A stretch of 64,000 bases of DNA. Source: Streptomyces sp. WMMB303 (lineage in GTDB: Bacteria; Actinomycetota; Actinomycetes; Streptomycetales; Streptomycetaceae). The translations under genes were made by a program, and so were the position numbers. The stretch covers positions 1,140,001 through 1,204,000 of the forward strand of contig NZ_JARKIN010000001.1 of NCBI RefSeq assembly GCF_029351045.1. The letters are read 5' to 3'. The notes under the pieces are model-generated. The model did no database searches, was not told the origin of the DNA, and saw nothing but the letters and a program-made list of their open reading frames with translations. This document shows positions 24,168-32,833 of this stretch, piece by piece. Each line of letters starts with the position of its first letter. Within the stretch, counting starts at the first letter, position 1.

Positions 24168-25814
24168 TCAGTGGGCGCCCACTCCTGTCATGGAGCGGAC
24201 CTCGAGCTCCGCGTACTTGGCGCCTCCGGCGCCCTCGTCCTTGGAGAGGAGGGAGCCGATCCAGCCGAGCAGGAATCCCAGCGGGATGGAGATGAGGCCG
24301 GGATTCTGCAGCGGGAACCAGGCGAAGTCGGCGTCGGGGAACATGGAGGTCTCCTTGCCGGTGACCACCGGCGAGAAGAACACCAGGACCACCGAGGAGA
24401 CCAGTCCGCCGTAGATGGACCACAGCGCGCCCGTGGTGGTGAACCGCTTCCAGAAGAGGCTGTAGAGAAGCGTGGGCAGGTTCGCGGAGGCGGCGACCGC
24501 GAAGGCGAGGGCGACGAGTCCGGCGACGTTGAGTTTGCCGGCGAAGATTCCCAGGCCGATGGCGACGCCGCCGATGATGACCGCCGAGACGCGGGCCGCC
24601 TTGACCTCTTCCTTCTCGGTGGCCTTGCCCCTGCGGATGACGTTGGCGTACAGGTCGTGCGCGAAGGAGGACGAGGAGGCGAGGGTCAGTCCGGCGACGA
24701 CGGCGAGGATGGTGGCGAAGGCGACGGCGGAGATCATCGCCAGCAGCACGGCGCCGCCGGTGGAGTCCGCTCCGCCGCCGATCTCCTGGGCGAGCAGCGG
24801 CGCGGCGGTGTTGCCCGCGGCGTTCGAGTCGGTGATGGTCTTCGGGCTGAGCAGCGCGGCGGCGCCGAAGCCGAGCGCGATGGTCATCAGGTAGAAGACA
24901 CCGATGATGCCGATGGCCCAGTTGACGGACTTCCGGGCGGCCTTGGCGGTGGGCACGGTGTAGAAGCGGATGAGGATGTGCGGCAGTCCGGCGGTGCCGA
25001 GCACGAGTGCGATGCCCAGGGAGATGAAGTCGATCCGGGAGGTCGTCGAGACGCCGTACTTGAGTCCGGGTTCCAGGAACGAGGCACCCTTGTTGCTGTT
25101 CTCGGCGGCGGCGCCGAGCAGGGCGGAGAGATTGTAGTTGAACTTGTGGAACACCAGCACGGTGATCACGACCGTGCCGCCGATCAGCAGGCACGCCTTG
25201 ATCATCTGCACCCAGGTGGTGCCCTTCATGCCGCCGACCGTCACGTAGAGGATCATGACGATGCCGACGAAGACGACGATCAGATTCTTGCCGGCCTCGC
25301 CCGTGATACCCAGCAGCAGCGCGACGAGGGCTCCGGCGCCGACCATCTGGGCGAGCAGGTAGAAGATCGAGACGATGATGGTGGAGACGCCCGCCGCGGT
25401 CCGTACGGGGCGCTGCCGCATCCGGTAGGCCAGTACGTCGCCCATCGTGTAGCGCCCGGAGTTCCGCAGCGGTTCGGCGATCAGCAGCAGCGCCACCAGC
25501 CAGGCGACGAGGAAGCCGATGGAGTAGAGGAATCCGTCGTACCCGGACAGCGCGATGGCTCCCGCGATACCGAGGAAGGACGCGGCGGACATGTAGTCGC
25601 CGGAGATGGCCAGGCCGTTCTGGAAGCCGCTGAACTGGCGTCCGCCCGCGTAGAAGTCGGTGGCGTCCTTGGTCCGGCGCCCCGCCCAGACGGTGACGCC
25701 GAGGGTGATGGCGACGAAGACGGAGAAGAGGGTGATGATCAGCGTGCGGTGTTCGCCGGCGCCCTCGGCGGCCAGCTGGGTGGCGGGGGCCGCGAGTTGC
25801 TGGGTGAGACTCAT
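24168..25814 (-). CDS. Cation/acetate (monocarboxylate) symporter, ActP/MctC type
   Basis: This 548-residue member of the sodium:solute symporter family has about thirteen membrane helices. The SSS signatures are clear: DFYAGGRQFSGFQNGLAIS-type start, ASFLGIAGAIALSGYDG, GTAGLPHILIRFYTV and SAVAFATILAVVAGLTLASSS. The last two are hallmarks of the ActP/MctC branch that takes up acetate, pyruvate or propionate. The start at ATG 25814 overlaps the stop of the DUF485 gene by ATGA, the usual arrangement for these two. The exact substrate is not determinable. Confidence 0.9.
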   Translation of the reverse strand: MSLTQQLAAPATQLAAEGAGEHRTLIITLFSVFVAITLGVTVWAGRRTKDATDFYAGGRQFSGFQNGLAISGDYMSAASFLGIAGAIALSGYDGFLYSIGFLVAWLVALLLIAEPLRNSGRYTMGDVLAYRMRQRPVRTAAGVSTIIVSIFYLLAQMVGAGALVALLLGITGEAGKNLIVVFVGIVMILYVTVGGMKGTTWVQMIKACLLIGGTVVITVLVFHKFNYNLSALLGAAAENSNKGASFLEPGLKYGVSTTSRIDFISLGIALVLGTAGLPHILIRFYTVPTAKAARKSVNWAIGIIGVFYLMTIALGFGAAALLSPKTITDSNAAGNTAAPLLAQEIGGGADSTGGAVLLAMISAVAFATILAVVAGLTLASSSSFAHDLYANVIRRGKATEKEEVKAARVSAVIIGGVAIGLGIFAGKLNVAGLVALAFAVAASANLPTLLYSLFWKRFTTTGALWSIYGGLVSSVVLVFFSPVVTGKETSMFPDADFAWFPLQNPGLISIPLGFLLGWIGSLLSKDEGAGGAKYAELEVRSMTGVGAH

Positions 25815-26248
25815 GCGTCGTCCTCCTGACCGGCGAGCTCGCCCTTGTCCTCGTCCCGGGGTGCGGCCTGGGGGCCGATTTCGGCCCCGGTGGCCCGCTG
25901 CAGGTTCTCCGCCTCCAGTCGCGTCTTGAGCGCTTCGGCCTTGGGGTCGAGCTTCACTGCGGCGAACCGCGAGTACCACCAGGCGATCAGGAAGGTCGTC
26001 ACGAACTGCGCCAGTCCGAAGACGAAGGCGATGTTGATGTTCCCGACGACCTCGGTGCCCATGAACCCGCCCGCGTAGTTGGAGAGCAGGACGTAGAGCA
26101 GGTACCAGACGATGAATCCGACGGTGAGCGGGAAGACGAACGAGCGGTAACCGCGCCGGAGTTCACCGAACTCGGCACTGTGCTGGACGTCCGTGTAGTC
26201 GCGGGGGCCCGGTGGGCCGGAGTGCGCGTGCTCTGGGGCGGTGTCCAC
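25811..26248 (-). CDS. DUF485 membrane protein, symporter partner
   Basis: This 145-residue protein has the DUF485 core: a cytosolic lead (SAEFGELRRGYRSFVFP) and two membrane helices (about residues 40-58 and 74-95). DUF485 proteins accompany ActP-type symporters and are thought to help carrier assembly or activity. GTG 26248 is preferred because AGGAG lies six bases upstream; the open frame above it is not similar to the family. The C-terminal tail is acidic (EDKGELAGQEDDA). It is the first gene of the two-gene operon. Confidence 0.87.
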   Translation of the reverse strand: MDTAPEHAHSGPPGPRDYTDVQHSAEFGELRRGYRSFVFPLTVGFIVWYLLYVLLSNYAGGFMGTEVVGNINIAFVFGLAQFVTTFLIAWWYSRFAAVKLDPKAEALKTRLEAENLQRATGAEIGPQAAPRDEDKGELAGQEDDA

Positions 26249-26459
26249 AGTGACTCCTGACGGAACGTGAGGGGGGACGGAGCGTTCGAAAGGTGTGACC
26301 CACGTCTCAATGGTGAGCAGTGCGCGCATCGTAGATCGTCCGTCGCGCCCGCAACAGGGGTCGGTAGTTGAAACAGATAAGACCGATCACGGTTGTGTAC
26401 AGCCTTCGGACTTTCTCCATCAATCCATTGCAGTTACCTGGCTCCCAGAGATAACTTCC

Positions 26460-26485
26460 GTCGTCTGTGGACAACTTCAGACGAC
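26460..26485 (+). promoter_or_regulatory. Hairpin in the protease leader
   Basis: 8-bp perfect arms (GTCGTCTG / CAGACGAC) with a 10-nt loop end two bases before the ribosome site GGAG (26488-26491) of the subtilase gene. It could tune translation or mRNA stability, or bind a protein as DNA. Confidence 0.45.
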
Positions 26486-26496
26486 ATGGAGACCCC

Positions 26497-28047
26497 ATGC
26501 ATGTGAGACCATCCAGGCGGCGGCGTGCTGTGGCGGTGCCGCTGGGACTGGTGTTGACCGCCACCCTCGGCCTGGCGGGCGCGGCATCCGCGAACGCGCA
26601 GACCACCGAGCGGGCCGCGGCCGAGGCCGCGACACCCAAGGCGAAGGCCGGCGAGAAGCTCAGCTACATCGTCAACACCGAAACCAGTGGCCGTACCGTC
26701 AAACGTGTCAAGAAGGAAATACGCGAGGCTGACGGCAAGGTCATAGCCACTTACCGGAAAATAGGCGTCATCGTCGCGCACTCCAGCAACCCGGAGTTCG
26801 GCGAGACGCTGCGCAATGTGGACGGCGTCGACTCGGCGGGCGCCACTCGCACGGCGCCACTCAAGGCGGCGACCACCACCGAGGTGGGCAAGCCGCACTT
26901 CGTCAAGGAGCCCAAGGCCAAGTCGGCGCTGACCGCGGCGCGGGCCAAGGACCAGGAGCCGCTGGAGTCCCTGCAGTGGGACAAGCGGGCCATCAAGGCC
27001 GACAAGGCCGCCAAGGTCAACGAGGGCAGCAGGAAGGTCACCGTCGGCGTCATCGACACCGGCGTGGACGACACCCACCCGGACCTGAAGGCCAACTTCT
27101 CCAAGAAGCAGTCCGCGAACTGCGTCGGCGGCAAGGCCGACACCTCGCCCGGCGCCTGGCGTCCCTACGACCCGAGCGAGGACTACCACGGCACCCACGT
27201 GGCGGGCATCATCGCCGCGCCCCGCAACGGTGTCGGCATCGCGGGCACCGCGCCCAACGTGAAGGTCGCCTCCCTCAAGGTGAGCGAGCCCGACACGGCG
27301 CTGTTCTACAGCGAGGCCGTGGTCTGCGCCATGGTGTTCGCGGCCGACCACGGTATCGAGGTCACCAACAACAGCTACTACGTCGACCCGTGGCTCTACA
27401 ACTGCGACGACCAGGCCGACCAGAAGGCCATCATGGAGTCCGTGCAGCGCGCCATCCGGTACGCGCAGCGCAAGGGCGTCACCACGGTCGCCTCGGCGGG
27501 CAACTCGTCGAACGACCTGGCCGCGGACGAGATCAAGGACGACAGCAGCCCGGACGACAGCACCCCGGTCGAGCGGACCATCGACCCGGAGCACTGCAAG
27601 GACGTGCCGGCGATGCTGGAAGGCAGCACCTCCGTCTCGGCGACCGGCCCGGAGAACCTGAAGTCGTACTACTCCAACTACGGCCGGTACGAGGTCGACG
27701 TGACGGCGCCCGGAGGTGACCGCGCGTTCCAGACCCCGGAGGAGCCCGCCAAGGACGGCGGCGTGCTGTCCACCATGCCGAACGGCGAGTACGCCTACCT
27801 CCAGGGCACCTCGATGGCCGGTCCGCAGGTCGCGGGTGTGGCGGCGCTGCTCAAGAGCACCCACCCCAAGTCCAGCGCCCAGGAGATCTCCTGGCTGCTG
27901 AAGGCGCAGGCCCAGACGCTGCCCTGCCCGGAGAGCTACGACCCGGGCAACCTCGGCACCTACGCCGCGAAGTGCACCGGCGTGCGGGGCAACAACAGCT
28001 TCTACGGGCACGGGCTCGTGGACGCGCTGGCGGCCGTCACCAAGTGA
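26497..28047 (+). CDS. Secreted S8 (subtilisin-like) serine protease
   Basis: This 516-residue preproprotein has a signal peptide of about 30-35 residues (basic RPSRRRR, hydrophobic core to ASANA), a propeptide of about 130 residues resembling inhibitor I9, and the subtilase domain. The catalytic triad is Asp187 (VIDTGVDDTHPDL), His231 (DYHGTHVAG) and Ser439 (GTSMAGPQVAG); the oxyanion Asn is in SAGNSSND. Four or more Cys in the mature part suggest disulfides. There is no C-terminal anchor or sorting signal, so it should be released. The ATG at 26497 has GGAG at the right distance. Confidence 0.92.
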   Translation: MHVRPSRRRRAVAVPLGLVLTATLGLAGAASANAQTTERAAAEAATPKAKAGEKLSYIVNTETSGRTVKRVKKEIREADGKVIATYRKIGVIVAHSSNPEFGETLRNVDGVDSAGATRTAPLKAATTTEVGKPHFVKEPKAKSALTAARAKDQEPLESLQWDKRAIKADKAAKVNEGSRKVTVGVIDTGVDDTHPDLKANFSKKQSANCVGGKADTSPGAWRPYDPSEDYHGTHVAGIIAAPRNGVGIAGTAPNVKVASLKVSEPDTALFYSEAVVCAMVFAADHGIEVTNNSYYVDPWLYNCDDQADQKAIMESVQRAIRYAQRKGVTTVASAGNSSNDLAADEIKDDSSPDDSTPVERTIDPEHCKDVPAMLEGSTSVSATGPENLKSYYSNYGRYEVDVTAPGGDRAFQTPEEPAKDGGVLSTMPNGEYAYLQGTSMAGPQVAGVAALLKSTHPKSSAQEISWLLKAQAQTLPCPESYDPGNLGTYAAKCTGVRGNNSFYGHGLVDALAAVTK

Positions 28048-28103
28048 CGCCGTGACGGAGTGACGACCGCCCGCCTGCCGCACGACGGCCCGGGCGATCG
28101 GCC

Positions 28104-28139
28104 GGGGCCGGACCGCGTATCCAGCGGTCCGGCCCCTTT
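28104..28139 (+). terminator. Protease gene terminator
   Basis: 13-bp perfect arms (28104-28116 and 28124-28136) with a 7-nt loop are followed by TTT, 57 bp after the protease stop codon. It separates the protease from the convergent desaturase-like gene. Confidence 0.82.
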
Positions 28140-28156
28140 CCGTTGCCGGGGGCCGG

Positions 28157-29029
28157 CTACCGGTCGGCGGCGAGTTCCGCCGCGGGCCGGGAGGGGTGGG
28201 CGGGCTGCCATCCGGGGCCGCGGAAGATCCGGCCGCCGCGCTCCCGCCAGTTGCGTGCCGCGCGCACGTCGCGGGCGATGGCCGCGTACTCGTGCGTGGC
28301 GACGCGCAGTGGGTTGTAGGAGTCGACGTTCTTGGTCAGGCCGAAGACGCAGGGGTCGGTTTCCGGCACGAACGAGCCGAAGAGCCGGTCCCAGACGATC
28401 AGGATGCCGCCGAAGTTGCGGTCCAGGTAGCTGCCCTGGGACGCGTGGTGCACGCGGTGATGCGAGGGGGTGTTGAAGACGAACTCGACGGGGCGCGGGA
28501 GCTTCCCGATCCGTTCGGTGTGGATCCAGAACTGGTAGACGAGGTTGGTGGCGGAGCAGAACGCGAGGGCTGCCGGGTGGACGCCGCAGGCGATCAACGG
28601 CACGTAGAACGGCCACACGGTCCAGGTCGTCCAGGGCTGGCGGAGTGCTGTGGTGAGGTTGAACTTCCTGCTGGAGTGGTGCACGACGTGGCAGGCCCAC
28701 AGGATGCGGATCACGTGGTGGCCACGGTGCGACCAGTAGTAGAAGAAGTCCTGCGCGAGCAGCATCAGGGGCAGGGTCCACCAGAGGATCGGCACGCGGA
28801 GCGGGGTGAGTTCGTAGACCGCCGCGTACAGGGCGACGATCGGGATCTTCCACAGCGCGTCGAACACCAGGCTGCCGAGCCCCATGGTGATGCTCGTCGC
28901 GGCGTCCTTCGCGGCGTATCCGGCGGCGTCCTCGTCCGGATGGAGGCGGTAGCTCACCATTTCGACGACGGTGAGCAGGACGAACGCGGGGATGGACCAC
29001 AGGACCACATCGGGCAGGCTAGACGGCAT
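28157..29029 (-). CDS. Sterol desaturase / fatty acid hydroxylase family protein
   Basis: This 290-residue integral membrane di-iron protein has its His clusters in the family order: SHRGHH near residue 96, HVVHHSSRKFN near residue 112, and a later SHHRVHH near residue 190. About four membrane helices are seen. Bacterial members hydroxylate or desaturate lipids, carotenoids or sterol-like compounds; the substrate cannot be inferred. It stands alone. Confidence 0.88.
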   Translation of the reverse strand: MPSSLPDVVLWSIPAFVLLTVVEMVSYRLHPDEDAAGYAAKDAATSITMGLGSLVFDALWKIPIVALYAAVYELTPLRVPILWWTLPLMLLAQDFFYYWSHRGHHVIRILWACHVVHHSSRKFNLTTALRQPWTTWTVWPFYVPLIACGVHPAALAFCSATNLVYQFWIHTERIGKLPRPVEFVFNTPSHHRVHHASQGSYLDRNFGGILIVWDRLFGSFVPETDPCVFGLTKNVDSYNPLRVATHEYAAIARDVRAARNWRERGGRIFRGPGWQPAHPSRPAAELAADR

Positions 29030-29462
29030 GTCAGCAAGGTAAGGCCGCCGGAAGCCCCGCGCCAGAGGTTGTTACCGCTTGGTATGGAATCCCGGCCGCA
29101 CCACACCCACCGCTTCCCTTCCCCGGAGCGGGTACCGCGCGGGCGGGCGCCGTCCGGGTCCCGGCCCGGCACCCGCCCGCTCCCCCGGCGGTCGGCGTCA
29201 GGGCTCGGAGACCGTCGTCGCCCGTGCCGTACGGGAGTTGAGCGCTTCGAGGACGTGCGCCGGGCACCGCGCGGCTGCCGCGTGCCCAGGGTCCGTGCGC
29301 CCCGTGGCGCCGGCCGGCGACCTGAGCGGAACGTCCGATCCGCCCACGCCGCCGGGGGTTTGACGGCTTTCCGGAGCACCGGGACCAGACCCACCGGAGG
29401 CGCGGAGCGTACCGGTGCACGGGCAGGGCGTGCGGCGCTGTCAGTAGCGACCCGTATTCTCT
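29030..29462. other. Divergent non-coding region
   Basis: About 430 bp between two divergent genes. No open frame looks real. A TATTCT element at 29455-29460 lies nine bases before the exonuclease ATG and could be a -10 box of a nearly leaderless message. Confidence 0.35.
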
Positions 29463-29468
29463 GTGACC

Positions 29469-30518
29469 ATGCTCGAAGACCAGACGGCACGCACGGACGG
29501 GACCTCCCCGCGCATCCCCGCGCAGCCCGCCGCCGACTCCCAGCCTCCCTCCGACTGGCCCACCGGATATCCGGACGGCTACGCGGTGGTGGACGTGGAG
29601 ACCACGGGCCTCGCACGGGACGACCGGATAGTGTCCGCCGCCGTCTACCGCCTCGACGCACGCGGCGAGGTCGAGGACCACTGGTACACGCCGGTCAATC
29701 CGCAGCGCGACCCCGGCCCCACCTGGATCCACGGGCTGACCGCCGAGGCACTGGCCGACGCGCCGCTCTTCGAGGAGATCGCCGAGGAGTTCGCCGCCCG
29801 GCTGACGGGCCGCGTGCTGGTCGCGCACAACGCCATCTTCGACTGGTCGATGATCGCGCGGGAGTACGCGCGTGCCGAACGCGAGGCGCCGGTACGCCGG
29901 CGGCTGTGCACCATCGCGCTGTCCAAGGAGCTGTCGCTGCCGCTGCCCAACCACAAGCTGGAGTCCCTGGCCGCGCACTACGGCGTGGTCCAGCAGCGGG
30001 CGCACCACGCGCTGGACGACGCGCGGGTGCTGGCCGAGGCGTTCCGCCCCAGCCTGCATCTGGCCGCCCGGCACCGGGTGCGGCTGCCGCTGCTGGCGTG
30101 TCAGCCGCTGACCGAGTGGTCGGACTCGGTGGTCTCGCGCGGCCCCGGCGGCGGGGCGGGTGCCGGGTACCGCTCCTACGGCCGCGGGTACGGCACCTGG
30201 CGGCCCGCGCGCAAGCGCCCGGCCTGTCCGTACCCCAACCCGGGACGCTACGAACCGGAGGGGCGGCTGGTGCAGGGGATGCGAGTGGCCATCTCCGGGG
30301 ACACCTCGGTGGACCGGGATCTGCTGGAGGACCGGGCGATCGAGGCGGGCCTCCACATCGCCACCAGCGTCTCGCGGCTCACCAGCCTCCTGGTCACCAA
30401 TGACCCGGACTCCCCCACCTCGAAGGTGGTGAAGGCCCGCAGCCACGGCACGCCCGTCGTCGACGAGGCCGCCTTCACCCAGCTCCTGCAGGACGTGGCC
30501 CCCGCACCGGAGGGGTGA
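29469..30518 (+). CDS. DEDDh 3'-5' exonuclease with C-terminal BRCT domain
   Basis: This 349-residue protein has an exonuclease domain (about residues 38-205) with ExoI AVVDVETTGL (Asp, Glu), ExoII AHNAIFDWSMI (Asp) and ExoIII HHALDDARVLAEAF (His, Asp), so it is the DEDDh class shared with DNA polymerase III epsilon. After a Gly/Arg/Tyr-rich linker there is a BRCT-like domain (about residues 270-345: GMRVAISGDTSVDRDLLEDR and later SLLVTNDPDSPTSKV). The combination suggests a DNA-repair or proofreading nuclease. A GTG at 29463 is an alternative start. Confidence 0.87.
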   Translation: MLEDQTARTDGTSPRIPAQPAADSQPPSDWPTGYPDGYAVVDVETTGLARDDRIVSAAVYRLDARGEVEDHWYTPVNPQRDPGPTWIHGLTAEALADAPLFEEIAEEFAARLTGRVLVAHNAIFDWSMIAREYARAEREAPVRRRLCTIALSKELSLPLPNHKLESLAAHYGVVQQRAHHALDDARVLAEAFRPSLHLAARHRVRLPLLACQPLTEWSDSVVSRGPGGGAGAGYRSYGRGYGTWRPARKRPACPYPNPGRYEPEGRLVQGMRVAISGDTSVDRDLLEDRAIEAGLHIATSVSRLTSLLVTNDPDSPTSKVVKARSHGTPVVDEAAFTQLLQDVAPAPEG

Positions 30519-30544
30519 ACCGCCGGGGGGTACCGTCGGTAGAC

Positions 30545-31345
30545 GTGTACCGCTTCCTGCTGTCCCGGCAATGGGTGATCCTCACCCTGCTCGGCCTCGT
30601 GTTGATCCCCGCGATGATCAAGCTGGGCTTCTGGCAGCTGCACCGCCACGAGAGCCGGGTCGCGCGCAACGAGGAAGTGGCCGCCAGCCTGGCGGCGCCC
30701 ACCGTACCGGTCACCGAACTGACCGGGAGAGGCCGGGAGCCCGCCGCCGACGACAAGTTCCGCACGGTCGCCGCGCACGGTACCTACGACACCGCGCACG
30801 AGGTCGTCGTGCGGCACCGCACCGGCCCGGACCGCGACACCATCGGCTACTTCGTCGTCACCCCGCTCGTCCTCGACGACGGTTCGGCAGTCCTGGTCAA
30901 TCGCGGCTGGATCCGTGCCGACCGCGATCTGACGGCCTTCCCCGAGGTGCCCGAGCCGCCCCGCGGCCGGGTCGGCGTCGTCGGACGGATGATGCCGGAC
31001 GAGACCACCGAGGCCAGCGGGATCAAGGACACCCAGGGGCTGCCCGACCGCCAGGTCATGCTGATCAACAGCCGGAAGCAGGCCCCGGAGGTGGACCACC
31101 CACTGCTGGGTGGCTACATCCAGCTGACGAAGACCTCGCCCCGGCCCGGCGGACAGCAGCCGGAGGTCCTTCCCGAGCCCGACCACAGCGGAATCGGCCC
31201 GCACATGGCCTACGCCGTGCAGTGGTGGCTGTTCACCGCCGCGGTCCCGGTCGGCTGGGTCGTCCTGGTGCGCCGTGAGGTCAAGGAACGGCGCACGGCG
31301 GCCGAAGCCCCGGAGCGTCCGGAGCCGGTGGCCGAGCCCGTCTGA
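30545..31345 (+). CDS. SURF1 family cytochrome oxidase assembly protein
   Basis: This 266-residue protein has the SURF1 layout: an N-terminal membrane helix (VILTLLGLVLIPAMIKLGFW), a large extracytoplasmic domain with VLVNRGWI and GRMMPDE motifs, and a C-terminal helix (QWWLFTAAVPVGWVVLV). SURF1 proteins help insert heme a into cytochrome aa3 oxidase. GTG 30545 is preferred; an earlier GTG (30515) overlaps the exonuclease stop but has a badly spaced ribosome site. No cox genes are near. Confidence 0.87.
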   Translation: MYRFLLSRQWVILTLLGLVLIPAMIKLGFWQLHRHESRVARNEEVAASLAAPTVPVTELTGRGREPAADDKFRTVAAHGTYDTAHEVVVRHRTGPDRDTIGYFVVTPLVLDDGSAVLVNRGWIRADRDLTAFPEVPEPPRGRVGVVGRMMPDETTEASGIKDTQGLPDRQVMLINSRKQAPEVDHPLLGGYIQLTKTSPRPGGQQPEVLPEPDHSGIGPHMAYAVQWWLFTAAVPVGWVVLVRREVKERRTAAEAPERPEPVAEPV

Positions 31346-31409
31346 GACCGGTGGGAATCCGGGCCCCGCACTCTCGGGGCCCGCTGGGCGGTCAGGCAGA
31401 CTGCTCCCC

Positions 31410-32189
31410 ATGGACCTTGGACTTTCAGAGCGCGTCTACGTCATCACCGGGGGCACCCGCGGGCTCGGGTTCGCCACCGCCGCACAGCTGCTCGCCGAAG
31501 GAGCGCGCGTCGTCGTCACCGGCCGCTCGGAGAAGTCGGCCGAGGAGGCGGCGGCGCAGCTCGGGGTGGAGGCGTCCGGCGCCGAGGGCCGGGCGCTGGG
31601 CATCGGCGCCGACAACGCCGACCCGCAGACCCCGGCGCGAGTGATCGCCGCCGCCCGGGAGCGGTTCGGGCGGTTCGACGGCCTCCTCGTCAGCGTCGGC
31701 GGCCCCCAGGCGGGCGTACCCGCCGACCAGCTCACCGACGAGCAGTGGCAGACGGCCTTCGACGACGTCTTCCTCGGCGCCGTGCGGCTGGCCCGCACGG
31801 CGGCCGGTGAGCTGGGCGAGGGCGGAGTGGTCGGCTTCGTGCTGTCCGGCTCCGTGCGCGAGCCGATCCCCGGACTGACCCTCTCCAACGGGCTGCGCCC
31901 GGGACTGGCCGGGTTCGCCAAGAGCCTCGCGAACGAACTGGGCCCGCGCGGCATCCGGGTGCTGGGGCTGATGCCCGGCCGGATCGGCACCGAACGGATG
32001 CAGTACCTCGACTCCCTCTCCGGGGACGGGGACGCCGCCCGCGAGCGCAACTGCTCGGGCATCCCGCTGCGCCGGTACGGCACACCGGAGGAGTTCGGCC
32101 GGACCGCCGCCTTCGTCCTCTCCCCCGCGGCCTCGTACCTGACCGGGGTGATGCTGCCGGTGGACGGCGGGGCGCTGCACGGGTTCTGA
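31410..32189 (+). CDS. Short-chain dehydrogenase/reductase, atypical active site
   Basis: This 259-residue Rossmann protein has TGGTRGLG (residues 14-21) for NAD(P) binding and the C-terminal VDGGALHGF. At the place of the catalytic YxxxK it has SNGLR (in LTLSNGLRPGLAGFAKSLAN), so Tyr and Lys are absent (Arg in the Lys position). The Ser of the triad (VLSGS) is kept. A subgroup of SDR proteins with an SN-x-x-R-type motif exists; whether it is catalytically active is unclear. The ATG at 31410 is the natural start; the frame upstream overlaps the end of surf1. Confidence 0.85.
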   Translation: MDLGLSERVYVITGGTRGLGFATAAQLLAEGARVVVTGRSEKSAEEAAAQLGVEASGAEGRALGIGADNADPQTPARVIAAARERFGRFDGLLVSVGGPQAGVPADQLTDEQWQTAFDDVFLGAVRLARTAAGELGEGGVVGFVLSGSVREPIPGLTLSNGLRPGLAGFAKSLANELGPRGIRVLGLMPGRIGTERMQYLDSLSGDGDAARERNCSGIPLRRYGTPEEFGRTAAFVLSPAASYLTGVMLPVDGGALHGF

Positions 32190-32226
32190 GTGCCAGGTGC
32201 CGCCCGGGGCCGGCCCACTGCGGGGA

Positions 32227-32823
32227 TCAGCTCACCCGTTCCGCACGGTGCCGGGCGGCCCGCATCCTGACCTCGGCCGGCAGCTCGCCGAGCCCGGCCG
32301 AGGTCACCGCGTGAGCCAGTGCCTCGCGGTGCAGCCGGTGCACCGCGGGGCCCGGCTTGGCGTGCGCGGTCAGCAGCAGCCCGACGCGGGCCCGCGGGCG
32401 GCCGCGCTTCCCCGTCAGAACGACGCGCGCCCGGTCGATACCCGGCTGGGACTCGGCCTCCGCGGCGACGGCGTCCTCCAGAGCCCGCCCCCGGAGGACC
32501 GCGCCCTCGCCGTCCCCGCTGCCGATCTCGACTCCGTCCAGCCGCTGCCACCGCAACTGCGCCAGCAGCCACCACAGGAACAGCAGGAACAGCACTGCCA
32601 GGACGGCGAGCGCCACCGGCCACCACCAGCCCTCGTCGGTCCACCGGGTGCGCTCGGCGTCGCTCAGCACCACGTCCTCGGGCCGGCTCCAGGGCCAGTC
32701 GGCGGGCAGGGTGACCTTCCACCGGCGAGGCAGGTCGAAGCCCGCGAAGAGCACCGCCAGGCCGAGCGCGAGCAGCACCAGCCCGACCAGCGCGAGCAGC
32801 ACCCGGTCAACAGTCCGCAGCAT
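32227..32823 (-). CDS. amaP: AmaP-like alkaline-shock membrane anchor
   Basis: This 198-residue protein has two membrane helices (residues 7-29 and 67-90) joined by an acidic, Trp-rich loop, and a cytosolic domain (residues 105-195) of the AmaP/Asp23-like kind (VLTGKRGRPRARVGLLLTA and HRLHREALAHAV). AmaP in Staphylococcus anchors Asp23 at the membrane. Here it is the last gene of a five-gene minus-strand cluster with two Asp23 proteins, which supports the same task. Confidence 0.75.
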   Translation of the reverse strand: MLRTVDRVLLALVGLVLLALGLAVLFAGFDLPRRWKVTLPADWPWSRPEDVVLSDAERTRWTDEGWWWPVALAVLAVLFLLFLWWLLAQLRWQRLDGVEIGSGDGEGAVLRGRALEDAVAAEAESQPGIDRARVVLTGKRGRPRARVGLLLTAHAKPGPAVHRLHREALAHAVTSAGLGELPAEVRMRAARHRAERVS

Positions 32824-32833
32824 CGTCCTCGCC

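Noticed and set aside
26434..28083. Minus-strand open frame over the protease gene
   Set aside because: It lies exactly over a clear subtilase, and its sequence is repetitive Val/Gly/Arg/Leu, as expected of a shadow frame.
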